Below the pieces are notes generated by a model. That model ran no database searches. It had not been told where the DNA came from and was given only the letters and a program-made list of their open reading frames with translations. The position numbers were made by a program, and so were the translations under genes. Positions 8,870 through 16,466 of a stretch of 42,287 nucleotides of DNA are shown here, piece after piece; the first letter of the stretch is position 1, and each line of letters begins with the position of its first letter. The stretch is from an uncultured Lachnospiraceae bacterium (GTDB lineage: Bacteria > Bacillota > Clostridia > Lachnospirales > Lachnospiraceae), in assembly GCA_902793845.1 (NCBI GenBank), contig CADBFE010000010.1, forward strand, positions 1-42,287. The letters run 5' to 3'.

Positions 8870-9413
8870 ATGGGCTGCATAATAGTTGCAATGCCCAAAC
8901 TTGAGGATGCAAGAAAAATCGGTGATATGCTTTGGCGAAAAGGCGTTAAGGTTTCACTCACATGTACACTGGCATCCGAGGTTTTGTATGAAGCGCAAAA
9001 CGCTGAGGAAGGTATCGTAATCTGCTCCGTTAAACTAAAAGATATGGGATACATGGAGCTTGCCGGTTATCTTCCGAAGATGGTGGATATAATCCTCCTG
9101 ACTCACGACGTATCAATGGCCAACGAACTTGATAATGTCGTGAACATGACAATGCCTTTCAAACCTTCGGACCTGGTGGATACCGTAAACATGCTGATAC
9201 ATCAGCATGAGAGAATCCTTAATAAGCAAAAGGAGTCCCTTTCCAAAAGGAGTGGCGATGAAAAAGCCATAATAGACAGAGCAAAGTTTATTCTGATGGA
9301 ACATGACCGAACCTGAGGCATACAGGTATATTCAAAAATGCAGTATGGATTCCGGTACCAACATGGTTGAGACTGCCGAGATGGTCCTGCTGATGATGAA
9401 TAATGATGAATAA
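8870..9413 (+). pseudogene. ANTAR-domain antitermination regulator (NitR/GlnR-like), frameshifted
   Basis: The N-terminal about 120 residues form a receiver-like fold (IIVAMPKLEDARKIGDML ... VNMTMPFKPSDLVDTV), but the usual phospho-acceptor aspartate position reads IVICSVKLKD, so it is a pseudo-receiver. A helical linker leads to the ANTAR RNA-binding helices IIDRAKFILMEH. There the frame breaks and stops at 9316; the rest of the domain (MTEPEAYRYIQKCSMDSGTNMVE) continues in another frame from 9303 to a TAA at 9411-9413. An 8-bp loss fits: ME-H-N-G-M-T-E-P would be expected, and a CAT..CAT repeat could explain the junction. ANTAR proteins of this type lie downstream of glnA in clostridia and relieve terminators in glnA-type leaders. 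The candidate target is at 7373-7465. Confidence 0.82.
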
Positions 9414-9465
9414 AAGTGCGTTCTCTGTTTGGCACAGTTAAAAAACTTAAGGAGTGATGAAGATC

Positions 9466-10680
9466 ATGTTTAAGGTAAATGATAATTATTTAAAACTTCC
9501 CGGAAGCTATCTTTTTTCGACTATAGCTAAAAAGGTAAATGCATTTACGGCGGCTAACCCGGACAAAAAAATAATAAGGCTCGGAATAGGCGACGTGACT
9601 CAGCCATTGTCTGAATCTGTCATATCATCGCTCCATACAGCAGTGGATGAGATGGCTGATGCAAAGACATTCAGGGGATATGCACCTGACCTTGGATATG
9701 AGTTCCTTAGGAATGCCATAGCAGAAAATGATTACAAGATGAGGGGATGCGAGATTTACCCTGATGAGATATTTGTATCCGATGGAGCAAAATGCGACTC
9801 GGGAAATATTCAGGAGATATTTGCGGCTGATACAAAGATTGCCGTGTGTGATCCGGTTTATCCGGTTTATGTTGATTCAAATGTGATGGCCGGCAGATGC
9901 GGTGATTATGATGAGTCAAAGGGTACATGGTCAAATGTGATCTATATGCCGTGCACTGCTGAAAATAATTATGCACCGGAGCTTCCAAAGGAGACGCCGG
10001 ATGTCATATATCTGTGCTTTCCCAATAACCCGACAGGTTCTGCCATCACAAAGGTTGAGCTGCAAAAGTGGGTTGATTATGCAAACAAAAACAAGGCGCT
10101 CATTATTTACGATGCGGCTTATGAAGCATATATTTCGGAAGGAGACGTACCCCACTCCGTATATGAATGCGAGGGTGCAAGGACATGTGCCATTGAATTG
10201 CACTCATTTTCAAAAAATGCCGGCTTTACAGGTGTGAGACTGGGATACACCGTAGTACCAAAGGATTTAAAGTGCGGGGATGTGAGCCTTAACAGTCTGT
10301 GGGCAAGGCGTCACAGCACAAAATATAACGGGGCTCCGTATATTGTACAGAGAGCAGGCGAGGCCGTATATTCCGAAAAAGGAAAGAGCGAGATAAAAGA
10401 GCTCGTGGCATATTACATGAAAAATGCATCCTATATTTTAAACGGATTAAAGGATGCGGGATATACCGTCTCAGGCGGGGTAAATGCTCCGTATATCTGG
10501 TTAAAGACTCCTGACAATATGACGAGCTGGGAATTTTTTGATTATCTCCTTGAGAAGGCAAATGTAGTCGGTACTCCGGGATCGGGATTCGGACCAAGCG
10601 GAGAGGGTTACTTCAGACTGACGGCATTCGGCAACTATGAAAATACCGTAGAGGCGGTAGACAGGATAAAGAGACTGTAA
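9466..10680 (+). CDS. dapL: LL-diaminopimelate aminotransferase
   Basis: A 404-residue class I/II PLP aminotransferase that converts tetrahydrodipicolinate directly to LL-diaminopimelate for lysine and peptidoglycan. DapL marks include the start [72 protein letters not shown] and the PLP lysine in [16 protein letters not shown] (K250). The ATG at 9466 is chosen because DapL begins at MFKVND and AAGGAG sits 11 bases upstream; a longer reading from GTG 9454 would start inside that ribosome site. dapF follows 10 bases downstream, so these two steps of the pathway are paired in an operon. Confidence 0.97.
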   Translation: MFKVNDNYLKLPGSYLFSTIAKKVNAFTAANPDKKIIRLGIGDVTQPLSESVISSLHTAVDEMADAKTFRGYAPDLGYEFLRNAIAENDYKMRGCEIYPDEIFVSDGAKCDSGNIQEIFAADTKIAVCDPVYPVYVDSNVMAGRCGDYDESKGTWSNVIYMPCTAENNYAPELPKETPDVIYLCFPNNPTGSAITKVELQKWVDYANKNKALIIYDAAYEAYISEGDVPHSVYECEGARTCAIELHSFSKNAGFTGVRLGYTVVPKDLKCGDVSLNSLWARRHSTKYNGAPYIVQRAGEAVYSEKGKSEIKELVAYYMKNASYILNGLKDAGYTVSGGVNAPYIWLKTPDNMTSWEFFDYLLEKANVVGTPGSGFGPSGEGYFRLTAFGNYENTVEAVDRIKRL

Positions 10681-10690
10681 GAGGATCAAT

Positions 10691-11521
10691 ATGAAATTTA
10701 CAAAAATGCAGGGAGCGGGAAACGATTACGTTTATATAAACGGTTTCACCGAGCATGTTGAAGACAAGGTCACATTTGTAAAATGGATTTCCGACCGTCA
10801 TTTCGGAGTAGGCTCCGACGGTGCCATATTTATCAACCCGTCAGAGACTGCCGATTTTGAGATGGAGATGTACAATGCTGACGGCTCAAGATCAGAGATG
10901 TGCGGAAACGGCATCAGATGTGTAGGCAAGTATGTCTACGATCACGGACTTACCGATAAAAAAGAGATCACTGTAGAGAGTTTTGGCAGGATAAAATATC
11001 TGACACTTTATCCGGGCCGGGACGGCAGGATAGAGAGCGTCAGGGTAAATATGGGCGCACCTGTGCTTAAGGGCAGTGAGATACCCGTCAGGATAGATAA
11101 AGATACGGTCATCGGAGAGCCTATAACTGTAAACGGCACTGAATACAGGATGACATGTGTATCAATGGGCAATCCCCATGCGGTCGTATTTATTGATGAT
11201 ACCGATAATCTGGATATAGAGTCGGTCGGACCGGTTTTTGAAAATCATGAGCTCTTTCCAAACAGGACAAACACCGAGTTTGTACAGGTAATTGATAAAA
11301 GCCATGTGAAAATGCGTGTCTGGGAGCGGGGTACGGGAGAGACTCTTGCCTGCGGTACCGGATGCTGCGCCACTACTGTTGCCTGTATACTGAACGGACT
11401 GACGGGTGATGAGGTCACGGTAAAGGTCCTAGGCGGTGAGATCATCGTAAAATGGGACAGAGAAAATAATCTTATTTACATGACAGGCCCTGCGGTTACT
11501 ACTTTTGAAGGAGAAATTTAA
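10691..11521 (+). CDS. dapF: Diaminopimelate epimerase
   Basis: A 276-residue DapF that epimerises LL- to meso-diaminopimelate, the step after DapL. It starts MKFTKMQGAGNDYVYI, contains HFGVGSDGAIFI, NADGSRSEMCGNGIRC with the first catalytic cysteine (C71), SMGNPHAVVF, NRTNTEFVQV, and RVWERGTGETLACGTGCC with the second (C221). Full length for the family and no anomalies. An AGAGGA ribosome site precedes the ATG. There is no clear terminator after its stop before the flagellin promoter 30 bases on, so read-through into the flagellin leader is possible. Confidence 0.97.
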   Translation: MKFTKMQGAGNDYVYINGFTEHVEDKVTFVKWISDRHFGVGSDGAIFINPSETADFEMEMYNADGSRSEMCGNGIRCVGKYVYDHGLTDKKEITVESFGRIKYLTLYPGRDGRIESVRVNMGAPVLKGSEIPVRIDKDTVIGEPITVNGTEYRMTCVSMGNPHAVVFIDDTDNLDIESVGPVFENHELFPNRTNTEFVQVIDKSHVKMRVWERGTGETLACGTGCCATTVACILNGLTGDEVTVKVLGGEIIVKWDRENNLIYMTGPAVTTFEGEI

Positions 11522-11550
11522 GGGCCCGGCCTGAAATTTTATAAAAAAAT

Positions 11551-11578
11551 TAATGATTCCCTCTCATTTTGCCGATAA
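11551..11578 (+). promoter_or_regulatory. Sigma-28 (FliA/SigD) promoter of the flagellin gene
   Basis: GCCGATAA at 11571-11578 is a perfect sigma-28 -10 element; TAAT at 11551-11554 with a 16-base spacer is a near-consensus -35 (TAAA). Transcription would start near 11585, leaving a leader of about 115 bases. Confidence 0.88.
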
Positions 11579-11600
11579 ATATATCAGCATGTAATATAAA

Positions 11601-11698
11601 GGCACGGATGCCGTCATATAAAAGCCCGAAAAGAGAGAAAAAAGGATTTTTCTGCGAAACGGGACATAACAGAAATACAGAAATGAGAGGGACGGCAT
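11601..11698 (+). promoter_or_regulatory. Flagellin leader with GGA-loop hairpins (candidate CsrA sites)
   Basis: Hairpin 1 is GGCA-CGGA-TGCC (11601-11612). Hairpin 2 is AGAAAAA (11636-11642) / TTTTTCT (11647-11653) around loop AGGA. Both present GGA in a tetraloop, the classic CsrA target, and a third GGA (11690-11692) overlaps the Shine-Dalgarno GAGAGGG (11685-11691). In addition ATGCCGTC (11608-11615), which includes the 3' arm of hairpin 1, is complementary to GACGGCAT (11691-11698) just before the start codon, so hairpin 1 and long-range occlusion of the start are mutually exclusive. CsrA control of flagellin translation is established in Bacillus; here it is inferred. Confidence 0.55.
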
Positions 11699-12823
11699 AT
11701 GAGAATTAATTACAACCAGTCGGCTATTCTGGCCAACAGCAGTTTAAACAGAACAAATTCAAAGCTCAGCAACTCGATCGAGCGTTTATCATCAGGATTA
11801 AAAATAAATCATGCAAAGGACAACCCGGCAGGTCTTGCCATTGCCCACAGAATGGACTCCCAGATCAGAGGTCTGAATCAGGCAACTGACAATACAAATG
11901 ACGGTATATCCGTAGTTGAGTCTGCAGACGGAGCCATGAGCGAGATATCTGCAATCATCCAGCGACTCAACGAGCTGGCAAACCAGGCTGCCAATGATAC
12001 AAAGACAGATGAGGACAGAAAGATCATCGATGAGGAGGTCCAGCAGCTCAAGCAGGAGATCACGCGTATCGCCCAGGATACTGAATTTAACGGTCAGCCT
12101 CTGCTTGACGGTACATTTGATTTAAGGGGTTATACAGATGATCCCAATGTAAAGGTTGCTACATATTCGGATGAGGTGATCACGGGAAAATATAATATAA
12201 ACAACCTGGCATCTTTAGTATCCACATCAACTGATGCCCACGGAAACACTGTTTACACAGTGGATGTGACAGGTCTTGCAGGAACCGATCCCAAGTGGCC
12301 CGCAGGTCTTGCAGCTACATATGACGGAGAACAGCTCACCATCACAGGCAACGGCAATTTCGAGATGAAGCTTGATGTGGAATACGCTAATCTCCCGACA
12401 GGTAATCTTGAGCTCGACATCACGGGAATAGGTGCCATGAAGATCCAGATGGGAGCCAACGAGCATCAGGAACTGGCAGTCAGGATCCCTGAAGTATCCC
12501 TTAAAAATATGCACATCCAGGATCTTGATGTGACTACGGCAGAGGGAGCTCAGGCCGGTATTGAGCAGATTAAATATGCTCTCAGCTATATAAGCAGTGA
12601 GCGTTCAAGACTCGGTGCATACGAAAACCGTATGGAGCATAATACATCAAATCTCGCAGTCAGTGAGGAAAACATGACATCATCATATTCTCGGATCATG
12701 GATGTGGATATGGCTGAGGAGATGGTTGAATACACGACCCAGCAGGTACTTGAGCAGGCCGGTATCTCAATGCTGGCCCAGGCCAACGAGAGACCCCAGC
12801 AGGTTCTTCAGCTGCTGCAGTAA
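11699..12823 (+). CDS. Flagellin
   Basis: A 374-residue flagellin, the flagellar filament subunit. The conserved D0/D1 N-terminus is MRINYNQSAILANSSLNRTN, LSNSIERLSSGLKINHAKDN, PAGLAIAHRMDSQIRGLNQA and DGISVVESADGAMSEISAII; the C-terminal D1/D0 part is LSYISSERSRLGAYENRMEH, VDMAEEMVEYTTQQVLEQAG and the end QANERPQQVLQLLQ. The variable middle (residues about 145-255) is short, as expected for a compact clostridial flagellin. The promoter is sigma-28 (11551-11578) and the leader is structured. A FliS-like chaperone and a glycosyltransferase-like gene follow, so export and possible glycosylation are linked to it. Symbol left empty because species use hag, fliC or flaA. Confidence 0.97.
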   Translation: MRINYNQSAILANSSLNRTNSKLSNSIERLSSGLKINHAKDNPAGLAIAHRMDSQIRGLNQATDNTNDGISVVESADGAMSEISAIIQRLNELANQAANDTKTDEDRKIIDEEVQQLKQEITRIAQDTEFNGQPLLDGTFDLRGYTDDPNVKVATYSDEVITGKYNINNLASLVSTSTDAHGNTVYTVDVTGLAGTDPKWPAGLAATYDGEQLTITGNGNFEMKLDVEYANLPTGNLELDITGIGAMKIQMGANEHQELAVRIPEVSLKNMHIQDLDVTTAEGAQAGIEQIKYALSYISSERSRLGAYENRMEHNTSNLAVSEENMTSSYSRIMDVDMAEEMVEYTTQQVLEQAGISMLAQANERPQQVLQLLQ

Positions 12824-12844
12824 TACAAAACGGAGGTATAAGTC

Positions 12845-13315
12845 ATGACAGATGAGGCAAAACAGGAATTTACCAGAAGAATAACTACAGCAAACAAATC
12901 CGAGCTGGTAGTCATACTCTTTGACATGTTTGAGAGATATGCCGAGGATGCAATCATGTTTTCAAATGAGGGCAAAAAGGATGCCATGGCAGCTGAGACA
13001 GGCAGAGCGAGAAATGTTGTCCTCGAACTGATCAACTCTCTCGACAGACAGTATGATATATCAAACAATCTTTACAGTATATACAGATATGTGGACAGAC
13101 TGCTCATAGATGCAAGCGTCAGGAGAGATGTTTTTCCCATTAAAGAGGCAAAGGATCATATGAAAATGATCGGTGAGAGCTTCAGAAAAATAGCAAAAGA
13201 AGATACCGATACACCCCTTATGCAGAATGCAGAGCCGGTATATGCCGGCATGACATACGGAAGCGCAGGCGTTAACGAGACAGGAGCGGGAGTAAACAGA
13301 GGTTTCCTCGCATGA
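12845..13315 (+). CDS. fliS: FliS-like flagellin export chaperone
   Basis: A 156-residue, mainly helical protein. Residues about 5-125 follow the FliS pattern: FTRRITTANKSELVVILFDM near the N-terminus (FliS usually reads ..A.PEELVLMLYDG), then ARNVVLELINSLDRQYDISN, NLYSIYRYVDRLLIDASVRRD and KEAKDHMKMIGESFRKIAKE. FliS binds the C-terminal helix of flagellin and prevents early polymerisation. The last about 30 residues are a glycine/asparagine-rich tail not typical of FliS. A CGGAGGT ribosome site precedes the ATG 21 bases after the flagellin stop. Its stop overlaps the next start (ATGA), implying translational coupling. Confidence 0.8.
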   Translation: MTDEAKQEFTRRITTANKSELVVILFDMFERYAEDAIMFSNEGKKDAMAAETGRARNVVLELINSLDRQYDISNNLYSIYRYVDRLLIDASVRRDVFPIKEAKDHMKMIGESFRKIAKEDTDTPLMQNAEPVYAGMTYGSAGVNETGAGVNRGFLA

Positions 13316-13986
13316 AAGAAATAAGTGTTCTTGGAGTAAATATAAAGGATTATCCCTTAAAGGAGCTGCTTAAGCTCTCCACGGAATATCTTGCAGGACC
13401 GGGAGTTCATACTATGTCATGGCTCTCGGCCAATGTGCTTTTATCAGTAAGTGAAAATGCAGAGGAACAGAGACCCTGGGTGGACGATCTTGACCTGATG
13501 ATCTGTGATCAGGCCGGTATCTTAAAAAGGGGCAGGGCTGCTTCTGAACTTCACAGAGACGGCAAGAGTGAGGACTTCATGGAAAACTTTTTCAAGTACC
13601 TGGGTACAAACGGAGCATCCATCACCCTTATCTGTGACAGTATAGATGATATCGAGCATCTCCATAAAAAGCTCCGGGGATATTCGGACAGGCTCAATAT
13701 TATCTCCAGATATGTTTATGAAGGCATAGATTATATGGACGATCTCTTTAACCAGATCAACGGAGATTTTCCAAAGATAGTCATCACACTGCTGCCCTGG
13801 ACAAGTCAGGGCCCTTTACTCGACATGGCCAGACAGATGTCAAGCGCCTCCCTCTGGATCTGTATGCTGCCTGAGATGCTGGTTCCCGGCAATGCACCCA
13901 TACATAAGAAAAACGAAGCATTTCTCGACAGATTCATGTTTGGCAGGAGAGTTGCCACTTACGAGAAAAACGATGAAAAAAAATAA
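13312..13986 (+). CDS. Divergent WecG/TagA/CpsF-family glycosyltransferase-like protein
   Basis: A 224-residue protein whose layout matches the WecG/TagA/CpsF (GT26) family: start ISVLGVNIKDYPLKELLKL, a HTMSWLSANVLLSVSEN block where the family has 'TVNAEHV', DLMICDQAGILKRG in place of 'xxVIPDGxGVVWA', ITLICDSIDDIEHLHKKLRG for the nucleotide-sugar strand and FPKIVITLLPWTSQGPLLD for the '..VALGxPKQE' motif. The catalytic and PKQE residues are replaced, so it is far diverged or no longer a transferase. It is coupled to the FliS-like gene by ATGA overlap, so a role in flagellin modification or filament assembly is a reasonable guess. A terminator follows. Confidence 0.55.
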   Translation: MKEISVLGVNIKDYPLKELLKLSTEYLAGPGVHTMSWLSANVLLSVSENAEEQRPWVDDLDLMICDQAGILKRGRAASELHRDGKSEDFMENFFKYLGTNGASITLICDSIDDIEHLHKKLRGYSDRLNIISRYVYEGIDYMDDLFNQINGDFPKIVITLLPWTSQGPLLDMARQMSSASLWICMLPEMLVPGNAPIHKKNEAFLDRFMFGRRVATYEKNDEKK

Positions 13987-14000
13987 AGAAACCATTGTCG

Positions 14001-14035
14001 TCCCCTTTCGGAAAAACGAGAGGGGATTTCTTTTG
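14001..14035 (+). terminator. Rho-independent terminator of the flagellin operon
   Basis: TCCCCTTTCG (14001-14010) pairs with CGAGAGGGGA (14017-14026), ten pairs with one G-T, loop GAAAAA, followed by TTTCTTTT. Confidence 0.9.
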
Positions 14036-14150
14036 TAAAAAATCACGATGTTTTTTATGAATTGTACAGTGGGCAAATTCTTTGTTAATAATGATGAACA
14101 GGTTTAGTTATGAAAAATGGATAATCAATTTAACAAAAAATATGGATTTT

Positions 14151-14298
14151 TTTGTGTAATTGTTTTAAAATAATTGGGTGTGTATCTAAAAGTAATTAAA
14201 ACCCGTTTGTACTGTTTGTGTAATTTGTATAAACAAAACACGAATCAGACTAATGGGAAAATTGCACAAATTATATAAATGAGAAAACTTTGCACAAA
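14151..14298. promoter_or_regulatory. Four copies of TTTGTGYAAW upstream of the CdaR-like gene (operator cluster)
   Basis: The 333-base AT-rich gap holds TTTGTGTAAT at 14151-14160 and 14215-14224 on the plus strand and the same motif inverted at 14261-14270 (TTTGTGCAAT) and 14289-14298 (TTTGTGCAAA). The last copy lies in a palindrome AAACTTTG-CA-CAAAGTTT ending about 18 bases before the start codon. Two direct and two inverted copies suggest a regulator-binding array, perhaps autoregulation by the gene that follows. A possible weak promoter TTGTAC-N15-TATAAA (14207-14233) overlaps copy 2. Confidence 0.55.
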
Positions 14299-14319
14299 GT
14301 TTATCGCACGGAGGACATT

Positions 14320-15411
14320 ATGATTTCTAACCAGATTTTACAAAACACGATTGACGGGATGATGGCTATAGCCCATGTCGAACTTATGGTAACCGACACG
14401 GAAGGCAGAAGTGTCGTATCCACGATGAAAGAGAAAAAGAACTACGAGGCAGCAGTAACCGATTTCGTCAAGTCTCCCGCAGACAGCCAGGAAATCCAGA
14501 GCTGCCAGTTTTTCAAGATTTTTGATGAGCACCAGCTTGAGTATATCCTCATCGCAGGCGGTTCGAGTGAGAATGCGTATCTCGTAGGCAAGATGGCTGC
14601 ATTCCAGATCCAGAACCTTCTGACAGCGTATAAAGAGAGATACGATAAAGATAATTTTATCAAGAACCTGCTTCTTGATAATCTCCTTCTTGTAGATATT
14701 TATTCCCGTGCAAAGAAACTTCATCTTCAGATAGATTTAAAGAGAGTCGTACTTATAGTAGAGACATCTTCATCAAAAGAGGCCAATGTTGCCGACATGA
14801 TCAAGGATTACCTTGGACTGACCGGTACAAAGGAAATCGTAACGGCAGTTGATGAGAGTAATGTGACCATAGTTAAAGAGCTTCCCGATGAGCAGAGTAT
14901 AAAGGATATCGAGAAGTCCGCAAAAGCAATCGTGGCTCATCTTGAAAAAGAGGGACTCATGAATGTCAGACTGGCATACGGTACGATAGTAGATGAGATA
15001 AAGGATGTGAGCCGCTCATACAAGGAAGCAAGGGTAGCCCTTGATGTAGGAAAGATCTTCTTTGAGGACAAGACAGTCATTCCCTACAGCGAGCTTGGTA
15101 TAGGCCGACTGATCTATCAGCTCCCCATACCTCTTTGCAAGATGTTTATCACTGAGATCTTTGCGGACAAGAGTCTTGAGGATTTCGATGAGGAGACTTT
15201 AAGTACAATAAACAAGTTTTTTGAAAACAGCCTGAATGTATCAGAGACATCAAGACAGCTCTTTATCCACAGAAACACACTGGTATACCGTCTTGATAAG
15301 CTTCAGAAGAGCACAGGCCTTGACCTGCGCGTGTTTGAGGATGCGATCACATTCAAGATAGCCCTTATGGTTGTTAAGTATATGAAATATATGGAAGAGG
15401 CGGAGTTCTAA
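14320..15411 (+). CDS. CdaR/PucR-type transcriptional regulator
   Basis: A 363-residue protein. Residues about 1-105 (NQILQNTIDGMMAIAHVELM ... EYILIAGGSSENAYLVGKMA) resemble the sugar-diacid sensing domain of CdaR proteins. A GGDEF-like middle follows (VVLIVETSSS ... VRLAYGTIVDEIKDVSRSYK with the EARVALDVG helix). The C-terminal PucR-type helix-turn-helix is NVSETSRQLFIHRNTLVYRL, then DKLQKSTGLDLR. Such proteins are DNA-binding activators or repressors. The ATG at 14320 is chosen because CGGAGGA is at 14309-14315; a TTG at 14290 in the same frame lies within the operator palindrome. It is 5 bases from ftsE, so it may govern or travel with the cell-division operon rather than sugar-acid use. 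Confidence 0.85.
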   Translation: MISNQILQNTIDGMMAIAHVELMVTDTEGRSVVSTMKEKKNYEAAVTDFVKSPADSQEIQSCQFFKIFDEHQLEYILIAGGSSENAYLVGKMAAFQIQNLLTAYKERYDKDNFIKNLLLDNLLLVDIYSRAKKLHLQIDLKRVVLIVETSSSKEANVADMIKDYLGLTGTKEIVTAVDESNVTIVKELPDEQSIKDIEKSAKAIVAHLEKEGLMNVRLAYGTIVDEIKDVSRSYKEARVALDVGKIFFEDKTVIPYSELGIGRLIYQLPIPLCKMFITEIFADKSLEDFDEETLSTINKFFENSLNVSETSRQLFIHRNTLVYRLDKLQKSTGLDLRVFEDAITFKIALMVVKYMKYMEEAEF

Positions 15412-15416
15412 AATAG

Positions 15417-16466
15417 ATGAGAAAAGATGAGAGAAAACTCGAGGAAACAGAAGAGTTAAAGAGAGCCATTGCCGAACTCCAGGAGAAACTCGACAATGTG
15501 GCTGGGACTGCAGTTGCCGATGATACGGACGAGCCCGTATATGAAGAGTCATCCGAATATGATGAGGCATCAGATTATGTGGATTATTCGGTAGATGAAG
15601 GCTACAACGATGACAGGGCATACTCAGAGGAAGAGACTGAGTATGTGGAAGAGGTATATGAGGAAGTCTATGAAGAGGAAGTCCCCGAACCTCCTTTAAA
15701 GGAAAAGAAAAAGTCCGCTAAGTCATCTTCAAAAAAGAAAAAGAAAAAAGGCAAAGGCGAAAGCGATGATGATGTCATCATCGAGTTTGATAATGTCACA
15801 AAAGAGTATGTAGCCGGTGTGCCTGCACTTAACAATGTTAATTTCAAGGTTAGACGCGGAGAGTTTGTATTTATCGTAGGCGGAAGCGGTTCCGGTAAAT
15901 CAACTTTGATAAAACTGCTCCTCCGTGAGCTTAAGCCTACATCAGGCCATATCATGGTAAACGGCATGCAGATAGAAAAGATGCGTCAGGGCAAGATACC
16001 GAGACTCCGCAGAAATTTAGGTGTCGTATTCCAGGATTTCAGACTCCTTAAGGACAGGGATGTATATGAGAATGTTGCATTTGCACAGAGGATCATATTA
16101 AAGCCTGCAAGAGAGATTAAAAAGAATGTGCCCAGAATGCTTGCGGCTGTAGGTCTGGCCGGAAAGTACAGGGCAAAGACAACAGAACTTTCAGGTGGTG
16201 AACAGCAGAGAGTGGCTATAGCCAGAGCCCTTGTAAACAGACCGCCCATTCTGATAGCGGATGAGCCTACGGGTAATCTCGATCCTAAAAACACGAGCGA
16301 GATAATGTCCCTTCTTGACAAGATAAATCAGGACGGTACCACTGTCATCGTGGTTACTCACAATGACAAAATAGTTAATGACATGCAGAAGCGCGTTATT
16401 ACTATTAAGAAAGGTATCATCGTAAGCGATGAGGAGAAGGGTGGTTATATAAATGAGGATTATTAG
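15417..16466 (+). CDS. ftsE: FtsE, cell-division ABC ATPase with N-terminal acidic/polylysine extension
   Basis: A 349-residue protein; FtsE is usually about 230. Residues about 120-345 are standard Fts[13 protein letters not shown], Walker A GGSGSGKS (155-162), Q-loop [20 protein letters not shown], signature [16 protein letters not shown], Walker [14 protein letters not shown] and H-loop VIVVTHND. Residues 1-119 are extra: a short charged helix ([20 protein letters not shown]), a Glu/Asp/Tyr-rich low-complexity stretch of about 60 residues and a block of about a dozen lysines. No in-frame methionine or ribosome site exists at the usual FtsE start, so the extension appears to be translated. 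FtsE with FtsX couples ATP hydrolysis at the division site to peptidoglycan hydrolases outside; the gene overlaps ftsX by 14 bases. Confidence 0.95.
   Translation: MRKDERKLEETEELKRAIAELQEKLDNVAGTAVADDTDEPVYEESSEYDEASDYVDYSVDEGYNDDRAYSEEETEYVEEVYEEVYEEEVPEPPLKEKKKSAKSSSKKKKKKGKGESDDDVIIEFDNVTKEYVAGVPALNNVNFKVRRGEFVFIVGGSGSGKSTLIKLLLRELKPTSGHIMVNGMQIEKMRQGKIPRLRRNLGVVFQDFRLLKDRDVYENVAFAQRIILKPAREIKKNVPRMLAAVGLAGKYRAKTTELSGGEQQRVAIARALVNRPPILIADEPTGNLDPKNTSEIMSLLDKINQDGTTVIVVTHNDKIVNDMQKRVITIKKGIIVSDEEKGGYINEDY

Noticed and set aside
9454-9465. Longer dapL reading from GTG 9454
   Set aside because: It would start inside the AAGGAG ribosome site; DapL proteins begin at MFKVND, matching ATG 9466.
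14290-14319. Longer CdaR-like reading from TTG 14290
   Set aside because: The TTG lies in the operator palindrome and has no ribosome site; ATG 14320 has CGGAGGA.
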